From Ziziphus jujuba (taxonomy: Eukaryota; Streptophyta; Magnoliopsida; Rosales; Rhamnaceae), in the NCBI RefSeq assembly GCF_031755915.1, contig NC_083386.1, positions 12,338,001 through 12,402,000 of the forward strand: a stretch of DNA of 64,000 bases. Direction: 5' to 3'. Every line of letters begins with the position of its first letter. Positions within the stretch are counted from its first letter, which is position 1. A model generated the notes under the pieces. It made no database searches. It saw nothing but the letters and a program-made list of their open reading frames with translations, and was not told the origin of the DNA. The translations under genes were made by a program, and so were the position numbers. Positions 11,700-22,531 of this stretch are shown in pieces.

Positions 11700-14600
11700 G
11701 TTTTGGTTCCTAGGTGCTGGATTGGAGAAAATATCATTTTAGCCAATGAAGTGGTGCATTCCATGAAACGTATAAAAAGGCTTGAAAGGCATTTTGGGAA
11801 TTAAAGTTGATATGCAAATGGCTTATGATATGGTGGATTAGGTAGTGATTACCTGAATCCTAATCTCTTTTGGGTTCTCATACAAATTTGTTAAGTTTAT
11901 CTTAAATTACATTTCATCAGTATCTATGGAACTACTACTGAATAGAGGCATATTTGGAAAAATCCTTATGGAGAGAGAGTCGAGATAGGGAGACCCTCTA
12001 TCTCCACTCATCTTCATTCTCATGGTAGAACTTCTATCTAGAATGCTATGCAAATGAGAAAGTGACAAGAAATTTAATGGAGTGAAGCTAGGACGCATAG
12101 CACTATTTGTTACTCATCTACTTTTCACAGATAACATTCTCATTTTTTGCAGAGCTAATGTGGGAGAAGTTAGAAATATCCAACAGTGCTTTCAACAGTA
12201 CTGTAAATGGACAAGTCAAGCCTTGTGAGAAATCTGACTGGTTTTTCTCTCACAATGTCTTAGGAAAAATTAAAGTTGATATTAAAAGTTGCCTAGGTAT
12301 GAAAGAACTAGATAAATAGGCTAAGCATCTCAGGTTGTCTCTTTTCATGGAGAGGAACAAGTCAATTGCCTTCGAAGACTTTAGGAAAAAGGTAGAGGCA
12401 AAGTTCCAATGATGGAAGGCCAAGCTTCTGTCTTAAACAAGGAGAGCCACTCTTGTCAAGTATGTGGCCACCTTAATTACTGTACATAATATGTCATCTT
12501 TCCTTTTCCCTAAAGGATGGTGTGAAAATATGGAAAAAAAATTGCTACAGCTTTCTTTTGGAAAAATGATCTCAAAGACCCAAAAGGCTTCAGCCTAGTG
12601 GCCTGGAAAAAAGTATGTCAATCGAAAAATAGAGATGGTCTAGGAATTAAAAATTTATGAAAATTCAAGAGAGCCTTGGTTGCCAAGCTTGGTTGGTGCC
12701 TTGCCATTAAGGTGAACAAGTTGTGAGTTCGGGGCACTAAAGGCTAAGAACTTCTTCCATACTTCATTCATGAAGTGTAAAAAGAAAAAGGTGTACTCTT
12801 GGTTATAGACTAGTGTTTTAAGGTCTAAACCTTTGTTAGCAAAAAGCTTATGCTTTAGAGTGGGAAAAGGAGACTCGATGAACTATTGGAAAAATCCATG
12901 GATTCCTAACTTTTCAGGTTTTCTACCAAAGCCAAGGAATATGCCTTCTCCTATACTTGATGATGTGATTCCACCCGAGCCCGCTCAACCGATAACCCGC
13001 TGGGGTGCTGACCCGACACGGATGAAGACCAGACCAATCACAAGAGCTCAAATTAAGAGATTTAAGGACAACCTGGGAGCATTTATACAGGGGGTAATCA
13101 ATTCTCAACAGAGCTTATCCATACTTAAAGATACAAAGCCTATTCTAAGCATCTAAATGGTGGAAGCCGATACGGACCCGGATAGCGATTTTGGTGCAAA
13201 TATAGACATCGAGCAGCATAAAATGGTTCCAACTCTTTATGAATTCAATACATATGTCTAATAGGATATGGAATCAAGTCAAGGCAGCTTCAAAGGCATT
13301 TAAAAAGGGGTTGTGCGGACAGCTTCAAATTTGGCCTGTTTTTTACTGTATTTTGTGCTGGCTTTACTGTATTTTGCTGAGTTGGCTTTTTCTTCCTCTT
13401 CGAAGCATGGGCAATGTGTGAGACTTCATATTCAGCTTATTTGGCATCCTACAAAGCATATTGAAGCTGATTTGGAGCTCAATTTGGTCAAAAATTGGTC
13501 AAAGTCAACTTAGTCAAAAAGCTAGTATTATAGTTTCCTAATTTGATTCTACTTTTTGTTAGGAAATTACCATTACTTTTTAGTTTTTATTTATTTATTT
13601 TCTGGAACAATAAGTTTAGAAAAGTTATTATTTTATTATTTTCATTGTAAATTAATTAATTCCTAATTCAAAATAAAGAAATTAATTAATCCAAAATTAG
13701 ATTAGGAAAGGAGTGAGAATTTCGGCCACCATAGGAAACTACTTTGTATGGCTGGTTTTCCCTTTGTTTTTAAGGTTTTATTTCGTGGCTTTGTAGCCTA
13801 TTTAAAAGCTTATTTTTCAATAAAGAAGAAGCTTGAATTTTATACAGAAAATTATTTGTGAGATTGAATTCTCTTTATTCTTTTGAACACCTAAAACACC
13901 ATTAGTGAATGAGTGTTTTAGTTTGACTTATCAATAGGCCTTCCATCACCTATTATAGCGTCTTCATCATATACCAAAGTTTCTAATCACAGGTTGGTTA
14001 GGAGTTGAGGTGACCATTAGAACTTGAACATAATTAGATCTGGGCTAATATAATACGGATTTTGAAGCAGATCGTCCTAGGTTCATATCACTTGAGATGG
14101 TAAACTTGCTGAAATTGAGTAATGTAACTTGGGATGAGAATTGTCTAGAGTATCTTTTTTATCAGGATTCGACTAAGTGTATCAAGGAGATATTCTAGGT
14201 AAAACATGACTAGAGAGATGAGCTAATCTGGACATGAACCAAATCTGGTTCCTTTAGTGTCAAATCGGTGAAGAGAGTGGTGATAATTGGTGGAAGCATT
14301 TTTGGAGAAGCCATATCCATGGGAGAACCAAGCTCCAAGCTCTTTCTATGGAAACTTGCCAATTTAGGACTTCTCTTGCTTTCAAACCTTGCTACCAGCG
14401 GGGTGATCTTGGAGAATGGCGAGTGTTCCCATGGGTGTCATTGTGCCGAAAATGAAGTTCACGTGTTCTTCCAATGTGAGGTGGCGAAGAGAATATGGTT
14501 CGCTAGGCCAAGGGAAATTAGATGGGGGGAGTCGATCTGTAACAATATTCTCTCTTTTTTAAATTGTATAGCCAACCCAGTAGGTGTTCTCCCAATCCAT

Positions 14601-15290
14601 CCTAAAGATAAAGAAGATTTCTTTGCCTCTAGTGCCATCACTCTGGAACATTTATGGTGGGTTAGAAATAAAGTGGTCCGTGAGGGAAAAGACACGAGGG
14701 TTGATTTTTTGCCGAAGATTGTAATGGGAAGATTCAGAGAATTGAAGGATGCTCTAATTCATGAGGAAAAGGATAGAATTCTACAATCGGCCACCAATGG
14801 CATAGACTTTGTCAACTGGAGCTGCCTAGCAATAGGCACCATCAAGCTAAATTCCAAAGCGGCCGTGAGAAGCACAAAGAGTCACTTGGCTATGTTCGCT
14901 CAAGATGATAGAGGAAAGGTTCTTCACATCCACATTTTCAAATTGGATGTTTTTGTTCCTGAATTGGTGGAACTAAAAGCTATATTGAAGGCCATGCAAC
15001 TGGTTAACAGTTTCAGATGATTCAATGTGCAGATTTAATTAGATGCCCTCTCAATCATCCAAGCTTTAAATAAAAGGGACATGAACCCATTGCATTGGGC
15101 TGCAAATCCTTTCTTTAAAGACATCGTCTTATACATTTCTAATTTTGTAAACTGCTTTTTTGTTTGAGCCTCTAAAAAGGTTAATAAACTTGCCTATTTC
15201 ATTTATCAGTGAATGTCGAGCTAAGAGGTATATGGATCTATAGACTCAAATTGGCTCCGATCATTTTTTGATGTTTGTATAATCCAAAAA
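11700..15290 (+). mobile_element. Decayed, 5'-truncated non-LTR retrotransposon (LINE), split by an LTR insertion
   Basis: Translation in shifting frames gives the reverse-transcriptase core, then a zf-RVT region and an RNase H-like tail, as in plant LINEs. Near 11704-11830 is the block corresponding to the RT region around PGRW and VDMxKAYDRVDW. Near 11990-12030 is GDPLSPLIF. At about 12121-12135 the catalytic FADD box reads FTDN. The zf-RVT part covers about 12833-12960 and resumes at 14096, including a Cys/His-containing stretch around residues 50-75 of the frame open at 14268-15020. The RNase H part follows to about 15200, and its first catalytic Asp position is Ser. Many in-frame stops and frameshifts show the element is dead. 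The 5' end with the endonuclease is missing, as usual for LINE insertions. No clear target duplication or long poly-A tail is visible. Confidence 0.9.
12961..14090 (+). mobile_element. Solo LTR (or LTR-like non-autonomous element), about 1130 bp, inside the LINE
   Basis: The insert begins TGATGTG and ends CATATCA, an imperfect terminal inversion with the canonical TG...CA ends. It is flanked by a 5-bp direct repeat CTTGA at 12956-12960 and 14091-14095. Removing the insert and one repeat copy rejoins the LINE reading frame (PSPIL then EMVNLL). Within it are a TATA-like TATTTAAAAG (13798-13807) and AATAAA (13819-13824), in the order expected for a plus-oriented LTR. Near its start an open frame encodes MKTRPITRAQIKRF, similar to the C-terminal tail of plant Ty3/gypsy polyproteins, so the LTR seems to include a coding end or the element captured one. 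No second LTR, PBS or polymerase domain is present. Confidence 0.85.
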
Positions 15291-15299
15291 AATATATAT

Positions 15300-16690
15300 G
15301 GGGAAACCTTCTGAATCTAAGTTATGTTTTTTTAGCCTTTCCTTTTGTTTTAATGGATTTCTAATTTTAAACAAAAAATGAATTTCCAATTTTAAGTATA
15401 AAAAATAAAAATAAAAAAGAAAAAGAAAAAAGAAGGGGGCTCCATATATAAATCTTATAAGAGGATGTGGGTAAGGTACACGATGCGCCGGTTCACCAAA
15501 GGTTTTCTCCACTAGTAGAAAAGCATAAAGTAAACAATAATAATTATTATTTGTTCAACAAATTGGGATTGGTCCATCCATTTTATCTTTAAATCAAGTA
15601 GTTTTTATTTATTCATTTTTTCCGTTGATGTGAAAGGAATCGGGCAGTTCCATGTACTATTCACCAAAAAAGGTTGTTCTGTACTTGCTAATAATGAAAT
15701 GTTCATGCATAGATGTAGAGCTAATCCAACCAAACATGAAAAAAAAAAAATAAAAAATTCTAACCTACAATGAATTTTTTACCTTTTATATTTCCATGTG
15801 CCAAAAATTATTTCCTCCTAAGAGAGGAAAATATAAAAAAGGGAGAATATTTATAATTAGCTAATACCAATAGATTTTTTGAAATTTTGAGGACTCAATA
15901 ACTGTAGTTACCTCACATTCCTTTTAAAGCAAAAATTTATATTTTTTCTATAAAATTAGTAAACGGTGCTCACACTCATACACTAACTTTTTTACCATAA
16001 AACAAAATTTATGCAAATGGGTCTAATTTTTAATTATTTTCCAAATATGTAAGACAGATCAACGGCTGCAATTTGATCTCAATTTTGAGGCCCCCCAAGA
16101 CCATGCATGCCTTGCACGTGATGCCTGCCACTTTTACCAGAATACCCTCACTCATCTCGTAAATTGGCCCACGTTTCAATGAATTTCCTAAAAGGCATAG
16201 GTCCTGCACGTTTTTCTTTTGTCCAATGGTACGCCTAGTTATGAGGGGATTCACAGAGAGCATTGTACAGTCGCGCGCACCAAATATAAATCATACAAGT
16301 AAGGAACATGGTATAGACACATGTTCTTCACCCAATAAGAACACGCCACGTACACGAAGAAAACCTCTCTGCAAATGGGTTTGCTTCAAGTGCCTTCCAT
16401 TTTCTGTAGTCTCCCAATTTAGAAAACATTTTCTGGACGGCGATGATTTTCCTAAGAGTTTACCTAACACCTAGAGATCAAGAAAAGTGGGTCCCAATCA
16501 TTATAAATATCCTACGTGGATGGTCCTGATGAGCGCAACCTTAAATGGTAATGGTACAGAGATTCATAGTAAATCCTTAGTCATAGTTAAAACCCAAGCT
16601 TCAGTTTTTTTATTTTTCTCATTTCTAGCACTCACAGAGGTCCTTTTCTCAAGAAAAATAAAATTAATATTTAATATTTAAAAAAAAAAA
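15300..16690 (+). promoter_or_regulatory. Upstream region of the TDBD gene, rich in ACGT-core elements
   Basis: No coding region. Several ACGT cores lie within about 450 bases: a perfect G-box CACGTG at 16115-16120, and CACGT/ACGTG-type cores near 16170, 16207, 16347 and 16511. This arrangement is typical of ABA- or light-responsive plant promoters. Sequence composition changes near 16690 to a leader-like one. The ACGT motifs are seen; their function is inferred. Confidence 0.4.
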
Positions 16691-16843
16691 AAAGAGAAAA
16701 ACCCACAGAGTTTTCTTCTCCGGCGCCTGAAAATATCTGTGGCGATCACTCCGGCGAGGTCTTCTTCTTCTAATAGTCTCTCATTATTCTCAATTTCTAG
16801 GGTTTAGTCTCCACTGCTATAGTTATTGTGCTTGTGTGCTTGC

Positions 16844-16876
<33 letters not shown>

Positions 16877-17064
16877 TGTGTATTATAGGTTTGAGAATTT
16901 CAGTTTGATCTTTAAGCTTGTTGTTGTTTTTTACTCTTTCTTGATCATTCACTGCTTTTGTCCTTTTGATCGAAACTCAATTTCTAGGGTTTTTGGTGGT
17001 TTTTGTGTGCAGATTGATTGAGCAGGGGGCTTTTTCGAGCTGTGAGCTTTGAGCTTTTTGCATG
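16690..17064 (+). other. Probable 5' leader of the TDBD gene and exon carrying its start codon
   Basis: From about 16690 the sequence is pyrimidine-rich with CTCCGGCG boxes, like a plant 5' UTR. A good acceptor (TTTTTGTGTGCAG) ends at 17012. The following 52-base stretch ends in ATG at 17062-17064, immediately before GTTAAT. The main coding exon at 22532 starts with a complete codon directly after CAG, so the initiator Met must come from an upstream exon ending in ATG. Alternatives are ATG followed by GTAGTC at 17224-17226, and ATG followed by GTTTTG at 17335-17337. A GT tract at 16846-16872 lies in the presumed first intron. Confidence 0.4.
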
Positions 17065-17377
17065 GTTAATGTCAGTGGCTTTAGTGGGCGAAATAGTGCA
17101 GTAAATGCTAAAGAGGGTTCTGAGAGTGTGGAAAAGAAACTGAAACTTGATTGTGTGTGGGGGGGAGCGAGTTCGTTGAGTGAAGCTGAGGCGACTCGCT
17201 GAGCCTTTTTTTTTCCTTGAAAAATGGTAGTCTTGGAACTCTAATTAGAGCTCTTGCATGCAAATGCTGTGTTCAGATTTTGGTTTTGGTATTTGCTATT
17301 TGGTTTTATTTGATTCTTTTGCACCGGAGAGGTTATGGTTTTGATGAATGATGGTGCCATGTATTATGTCTTTGTTT

Positions 17378-17409
<32 letters not shown>

Positions 17410-17946
17410 GTTATATATATAATATACCTTTGTTGTAATAGATTTTTCTGTTGTCTGGCATTTTAAATGCTTCAATCTTCGCTAACTTATATCCTTGGGG
17501 AAATAAGAAGTTATTTCTTTTTGTTATTGATACAAAACCCTTTGGTTAACACCAGTTCACTTAATGATATGAAAAATAATTTATCACCCTAATATGTTAA
17601 CTTTATGAAGTGCAAATTTTACGGCTTGTAATTTATTTGTTTGAGTATTAATATATTCCTTTCTTTTGGTAGTTGTTCATTTAGTGTGAAAGAGATAAAT
17701 TGAAATGATCATGTGAGAGTTTTCTTGTTGTGTGATGTAAACATGGGTTTGTTCATGGCTGGTAAGGAACTACCTTCACCTCCACCCATCGGTAGACCGA
17801 GATGCAAACAGGGATTTGACCCAAAATATATATGTGTGGGTGAGTATGTCTATATAACATAAATAGGGAGAGAGATTTGATCAAAAAGAGCTATATGTGC
17901 ATCGTTTACCAGTGCTTCACCATATCAACGGCCCCTCATAAGCATA

Positions 17947-17984
<38 letters not shown>

Positions 17985-19707
17985 CAGAAGTGAAGTAATT
18001 TGTTGGGGAGAGCAAGAGCGAGAGCGAGAGTGAGAGCAAGAGAGAGAGAGAGAGAGAGAGAGACGGAGAGAGAGTTATGAGGATGAGGAGGAGGAGGAGG
18101 AAGGGAGTAGTTTTTGGGAGTTTTATTTTCTTATCGCAGCCTTGTATTGTTATTACACACCATAAATGGAAAGCCCGACCCTATATTATTCGAGAATTGA
18201 TTGGTCCACTCTTTGTCGACTTCTGGTCAAATTATCTCAAAATATTAGAAGGTTTCATAAATTGCATGGACCAGTTAAAGTATTGCCTCTCATTGCTTTA
18301 ATTTAAATATTCAGGTGATTCCATTATATCAACTTTAACCATTAGCTATAACCATATTAGGTCATCTAAAAGTCAAACTGGTAAAAATGGGTGAAAGGGG
18401 ATGGTACTGACAATGTTAGATTACCCTTAGCTCGTAGGGTTCTAACTTTAACATTCATCATTTAAAGTCCAAAAACAATAGTAAATATGAGAAAAAATTG
18501 AGCTACATGCAACGCATGTTTTTGTAATATGATATATTATGATAATGCAATTACAGGAGACTAAAGAAAAGGGAGTTCTATAAAAGGTATCACTGAATAA
18601 GTAAAAGGAAGGTATGCTTTTTTGATTTATGGTTTTTGCAAAAAGAGTCCAAGTTTTGTGGTTAAGCAAAATCTCATCTCATGGCAATTCTTGTGGGCCT
18701 TTTGAAGTTTATGCCTCATAGCATGTCTAGCACCTTTTGCTACTCTTTCTTTGCTAATTATCTATAAGATACTGATTATTTTTAGAATTTGTGTATTTTT
18801 CTGACCTCTAGCTAAATTTTGTGAATTGTTAATGTATAATACTTTATGCTTGCTACCTTTCTAGACTAGAAATTGTTATTTGGCTTAGTTCTGTGATTGC
18901 GTCATAAAATTATTTTCACTGTATGATATTGAGAAAAATCCAAAAACGTGTAACCGATCTTTTGTTAAACACATTTGGAATAAAAAATTGTACATTTTGT
19001 GATTTTGAATACTGTGGTTGGGAAAAAGAGAAAGAAATTAAGGTACATTACATCATTTCTCCTTCTACTACACATCAAGTTAAAATCTTATCCCAAAGGT
19101 TTTAATTGAATTGAAGCTTTTACTGAAACTAGTTACTTATGCCACAAGTTTACTTGTCATTAAGTTTCTTAAATACCCAAATTTTGAGCATAATGTTTTT
19201 AACTTCTTGGTTATTGTTCTTAAGAAATCATATATGTAGCCTTAAGAATAAAGAACAAAGAAAAACTTTTTTATACCATAAACTATTTTTCTAATTGTTA
19301 GTTTGTAAATTTGTAGTCCTAAATGCTAATTCTTGCATAAATTCTAGTATCCAATTCATCATAGTATCATTCCCCAAAAACTCATTGTAGTATTAATACT
19401 GTTGTTAGATTTAGCTTTAAATGTGTATAGAGTGGGAATATTGACAAATAAATCTTAGGTTAGGGGTAAAGTGCTCCAGTTGAAAATTAAGAGCAAATTA
19501 CAACGTTGTATTAAGCCTAACGTAAGCATTGCTTTGTCAGAAATATAGGAGTAGGCTTATATGCTGCTTATCTAGTTTTTTCGATTAAAATGATTGGTGT
19601 AATAACTTAGTAGAAGTTCTTTCCAATTAGTTTACTTTCTGGGGTAGTAACATGGGTATATCCATTGTGAGGAAAACAAAAAAAGTATGAGAGAAGAGTG
19701 CATAGAA

Positions 19708-19872
19708 AACTTAGAGTTATGTTATTGATATCTATATATGGAAGTGGACCTTGTAAATTGTTATGAATTTTTGTCAATTATATGCTTCTAAACTTAGAGT
19801 TATGTTATTGATATCTATATATGGAAGTGGACCTTGTAACTGTTATGAATTTTTGTCAATTATATGCTTCAT
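19708..19872. repeat. Tandem duplication, 83-bp unit, two near-identical copies
   Basis: Copy 1 is 19708-19790 and copy 2 is 19791-19872. They differ only by a small indel near 19760/19840 and at the end. The low divergence points to a recent duplication. It lies in the presumed first intron of the TDBD gene. Confidence 0.85.
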
Positions 19873-21315
19873 ATCAAAGTTAAGATTAGGAGGAGAAAGC
19901 TATATATGAACTCTTCATAGGATTGCCATGCTAATTTTCTCAGATAGATGATTTTTAATTGGGGAAAATATCGAAGGAAAGGTGAGAAAAGAACATTGGA
20001 AAACCCTAGGTTTGCACGGTGCAGCCTGGTTGTTCCTTTGACAAGGTAATAAACTAAGAGTAGAGATCTATATGTTGGTTATTAGACTTGACCTCAAAAT
20101 TAAAAGCTTGAAAACCAGCTTACTGACACCAGAAGGCACATAGGCACTTTTGGTATTAAAATTTCCTCCATTTCTGTATTTGAAGAACTTTTGGCCCGCA
20201 TCTTAAAGCAAAATTACATAGAACCTTGAAGGTTCTCTTTGGAAGTATAGAGTGATACTTGCTCTCTCACTTTATCTCGTCATATACCCACATCCAGCAC
20301 TTGGACGTGACTAAGGGTATGACTTTTTGGACATTCCAAATACATGGAAAAAAAAACTTTGAAAACAAAAAAATTAACACTTAAATGTATTCACACCTGA
20401 CACACTTGAGTCCAAGCAACATAGGTACGGAGAGAAATATTGATGCTCATATTGTACAATCTAACACCCTAGTTGCATGTATAGTAATTCTATGCTGTTT
20501 TCCTTTTGATTTGTGCAATACATGTTAAGTATATAAAATTTCATTTAATGAGTGATGCACAATATTTTATGTTATAATGGTGTCAATAACTTTGGATGGT
20601 TGGATCACTGGATACCTAGATGCACACCTGTGCTAGATGTCTACCTAAGTTTTTTTAACATATGTCCCAAGAGTACTTTGACTCAATGATCAATAAATCA
20701 CTATATCTCTGCACCTTTGAAAGCTATACTCTGATCTTTACTAATCAGTATGTTGTTGTATATCATTGCTTTCTATCAGCCGAATCCTTTATCGTCAGAA
20801 TCTGGTTTTGACTAGTTGCATCACTGCCTTTATGATTATTATTATTTACTGCACTTCTTGGGCTACTTTTTGTTTAATTGCCCGTTTTATGGTAAGTCTG
20901 ATTATGGCCTGTAGGTTGATATTGCTGTGAAAAATATGATGATGGAATATTATGATTTGGCATATCTGAATTAAATGTCTTTAAAGTGTTGGTTGATGTT
21001 TATTACTTGTTACTTGCTATCTTGAGAATAATTTTGTATTTTTCCATACTTACCTTCTCTATATCTTATAACTAAATGTAAGCTATTTATTTCATTTTTA
21101 TAGATATATCTGAGTTTTGTATTTTCAAATTATAAACATAGCTGTCAATTGTTTCTATAGCTATTAAAATTTAGGCAACATGATGATATGACCTGGATTG
21201 CAAAATCAAAGTACCTAATAGGTACTTATACAAATCATGCTTAGAGGTTTTTATCTCTCATTAAATGGTCAAACCAAATAAGAAGCTACCAGTCCAATAT
21301 CTTCTAAGATACTTA

Positions 21316-21459
21316 GTGATGTTCGTAATGCACTGGATTCCTTTGTGGGCTGATACAGTGAGATATTAATTGATATAAATATGTTAGTGATGTTAATAAT
21401 GCATTGAATTCTTTTGTGGGCAGATATAGTGTGATGTTAATAGATATAAACATGTTGAT
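21316..21459. repeat. Diverged tandem duplication, 71-bp unit
   Basis: Copy 1 starts at 21316 and copy 2 at 21387, both with GTGATGTT then AATGCA and TTTGTGGGC blocks. A third, more degenerate copy may lie near 21570-21655. Located in the presumed first intron of the TDBD gene. Confidence 0.7.
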
Positions 21460-22531
21460 CACTTTACCTAAGAGGTATTACGAAAAAAATATGCAGATAA
21501 GTTGCAATTTTTTGTTAGATGTTCAAACTGAAGAAGATGTTACTCATCCTTAAAAGTATTTCTGAGACTTTTAGTAATATTAATGCTGTATTCCTGTGTG
21601 GACACATGTAGATGTGCAATTTAGGTAACTGAGTTGATATGAACATGTTATTCATGATTTCCCTCTAAGATAGGTAAAATGTATTTACATACTCTTCTTA
21701 CAGTTCAAGTCAAAATTATCTTCATGTCTATGACGTCCTTTGTGCTTTGACCATCATTCCTATACCATTTTTACTTAACCTATTATGCATATCAAGAAAT
21801 TTTACAGGTGCTCTTGTAACAGTAGCTGGCCTTGAGGTTTTTAGGATCTACAATTTTCTTAGGAAAGTTCATAATTTGTTTCATTTCAAAAGGTTTCCCT
21901 TTAAATCATTCATGCATGTCATATTTAATTTTGATATTTATGCTTCTGTAAATTGCTTAACTGATTTGGGGAGATTTTCAAAATCTTTATGAGAAATCTT
22001 ATTATTATGTAAGAAAAGCTAGGAGTTGCCCTTGTCAGCACTAACTTTTGCCAATATTTTCAACAAACGAAGATAAATGTCAAAAAATCCCTCGTGAGGA
22101 TCCACTGAGTGTTTCTGAAGTTGGAGTTGACAAGGCTCCATAAATTATAAGTCTTGGATGATCTAGTCTCTGCGTTCACTTTCTTGGAAACATTAGGATC
22201 TCATTACTCTTAGGCTTTATAGTTATATGAGGTATTGTCAGAGATTGCTTCTTTTATTTCAATTTCCCTCTTGAATTATTAAAGGCTGATTCCAAGTCAT
22301 TGTTAATATTCATGATGCTGCTCTTACTTTTCAGTCCAATATGTATTTGTTTGTCCTTGCCTTTTCCTTAAAATTCACTTCTCTTGTAAATTTTTTTTTT
22401 TCCCCCTTCGGTTTGGTGAAGCGTTTAACATATTTGTGTTAGCTTCTCTTTTCCTCTTCTTAAGCTGCTACTCCTTTTTTTAATTGTGATTCTTGTGCTC
22501 AACCTGAAAACTTTCTTTAATTTTGTTTCAG

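Larger units (their letters stand above)
17065..22531 (+). other. Probable 5.3-5.5-kb first intron of the TDBD gene
   Basis: No coding frame of note. It contains a (CT)n tract at 17379-17408, (GA)n tracts at 17950-17982 and 18037-18063, and two tandem duplications (19708-19872 and 21316-21459, listed separately). It ends in a T-rich stretch and the acceptor TTTTGTTTCAG at 22531. Additional untranslated exons cannot be excluded. Why I call it an intron: the downstream coding exon begins right at the acceptor. Confidence 0.5.
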
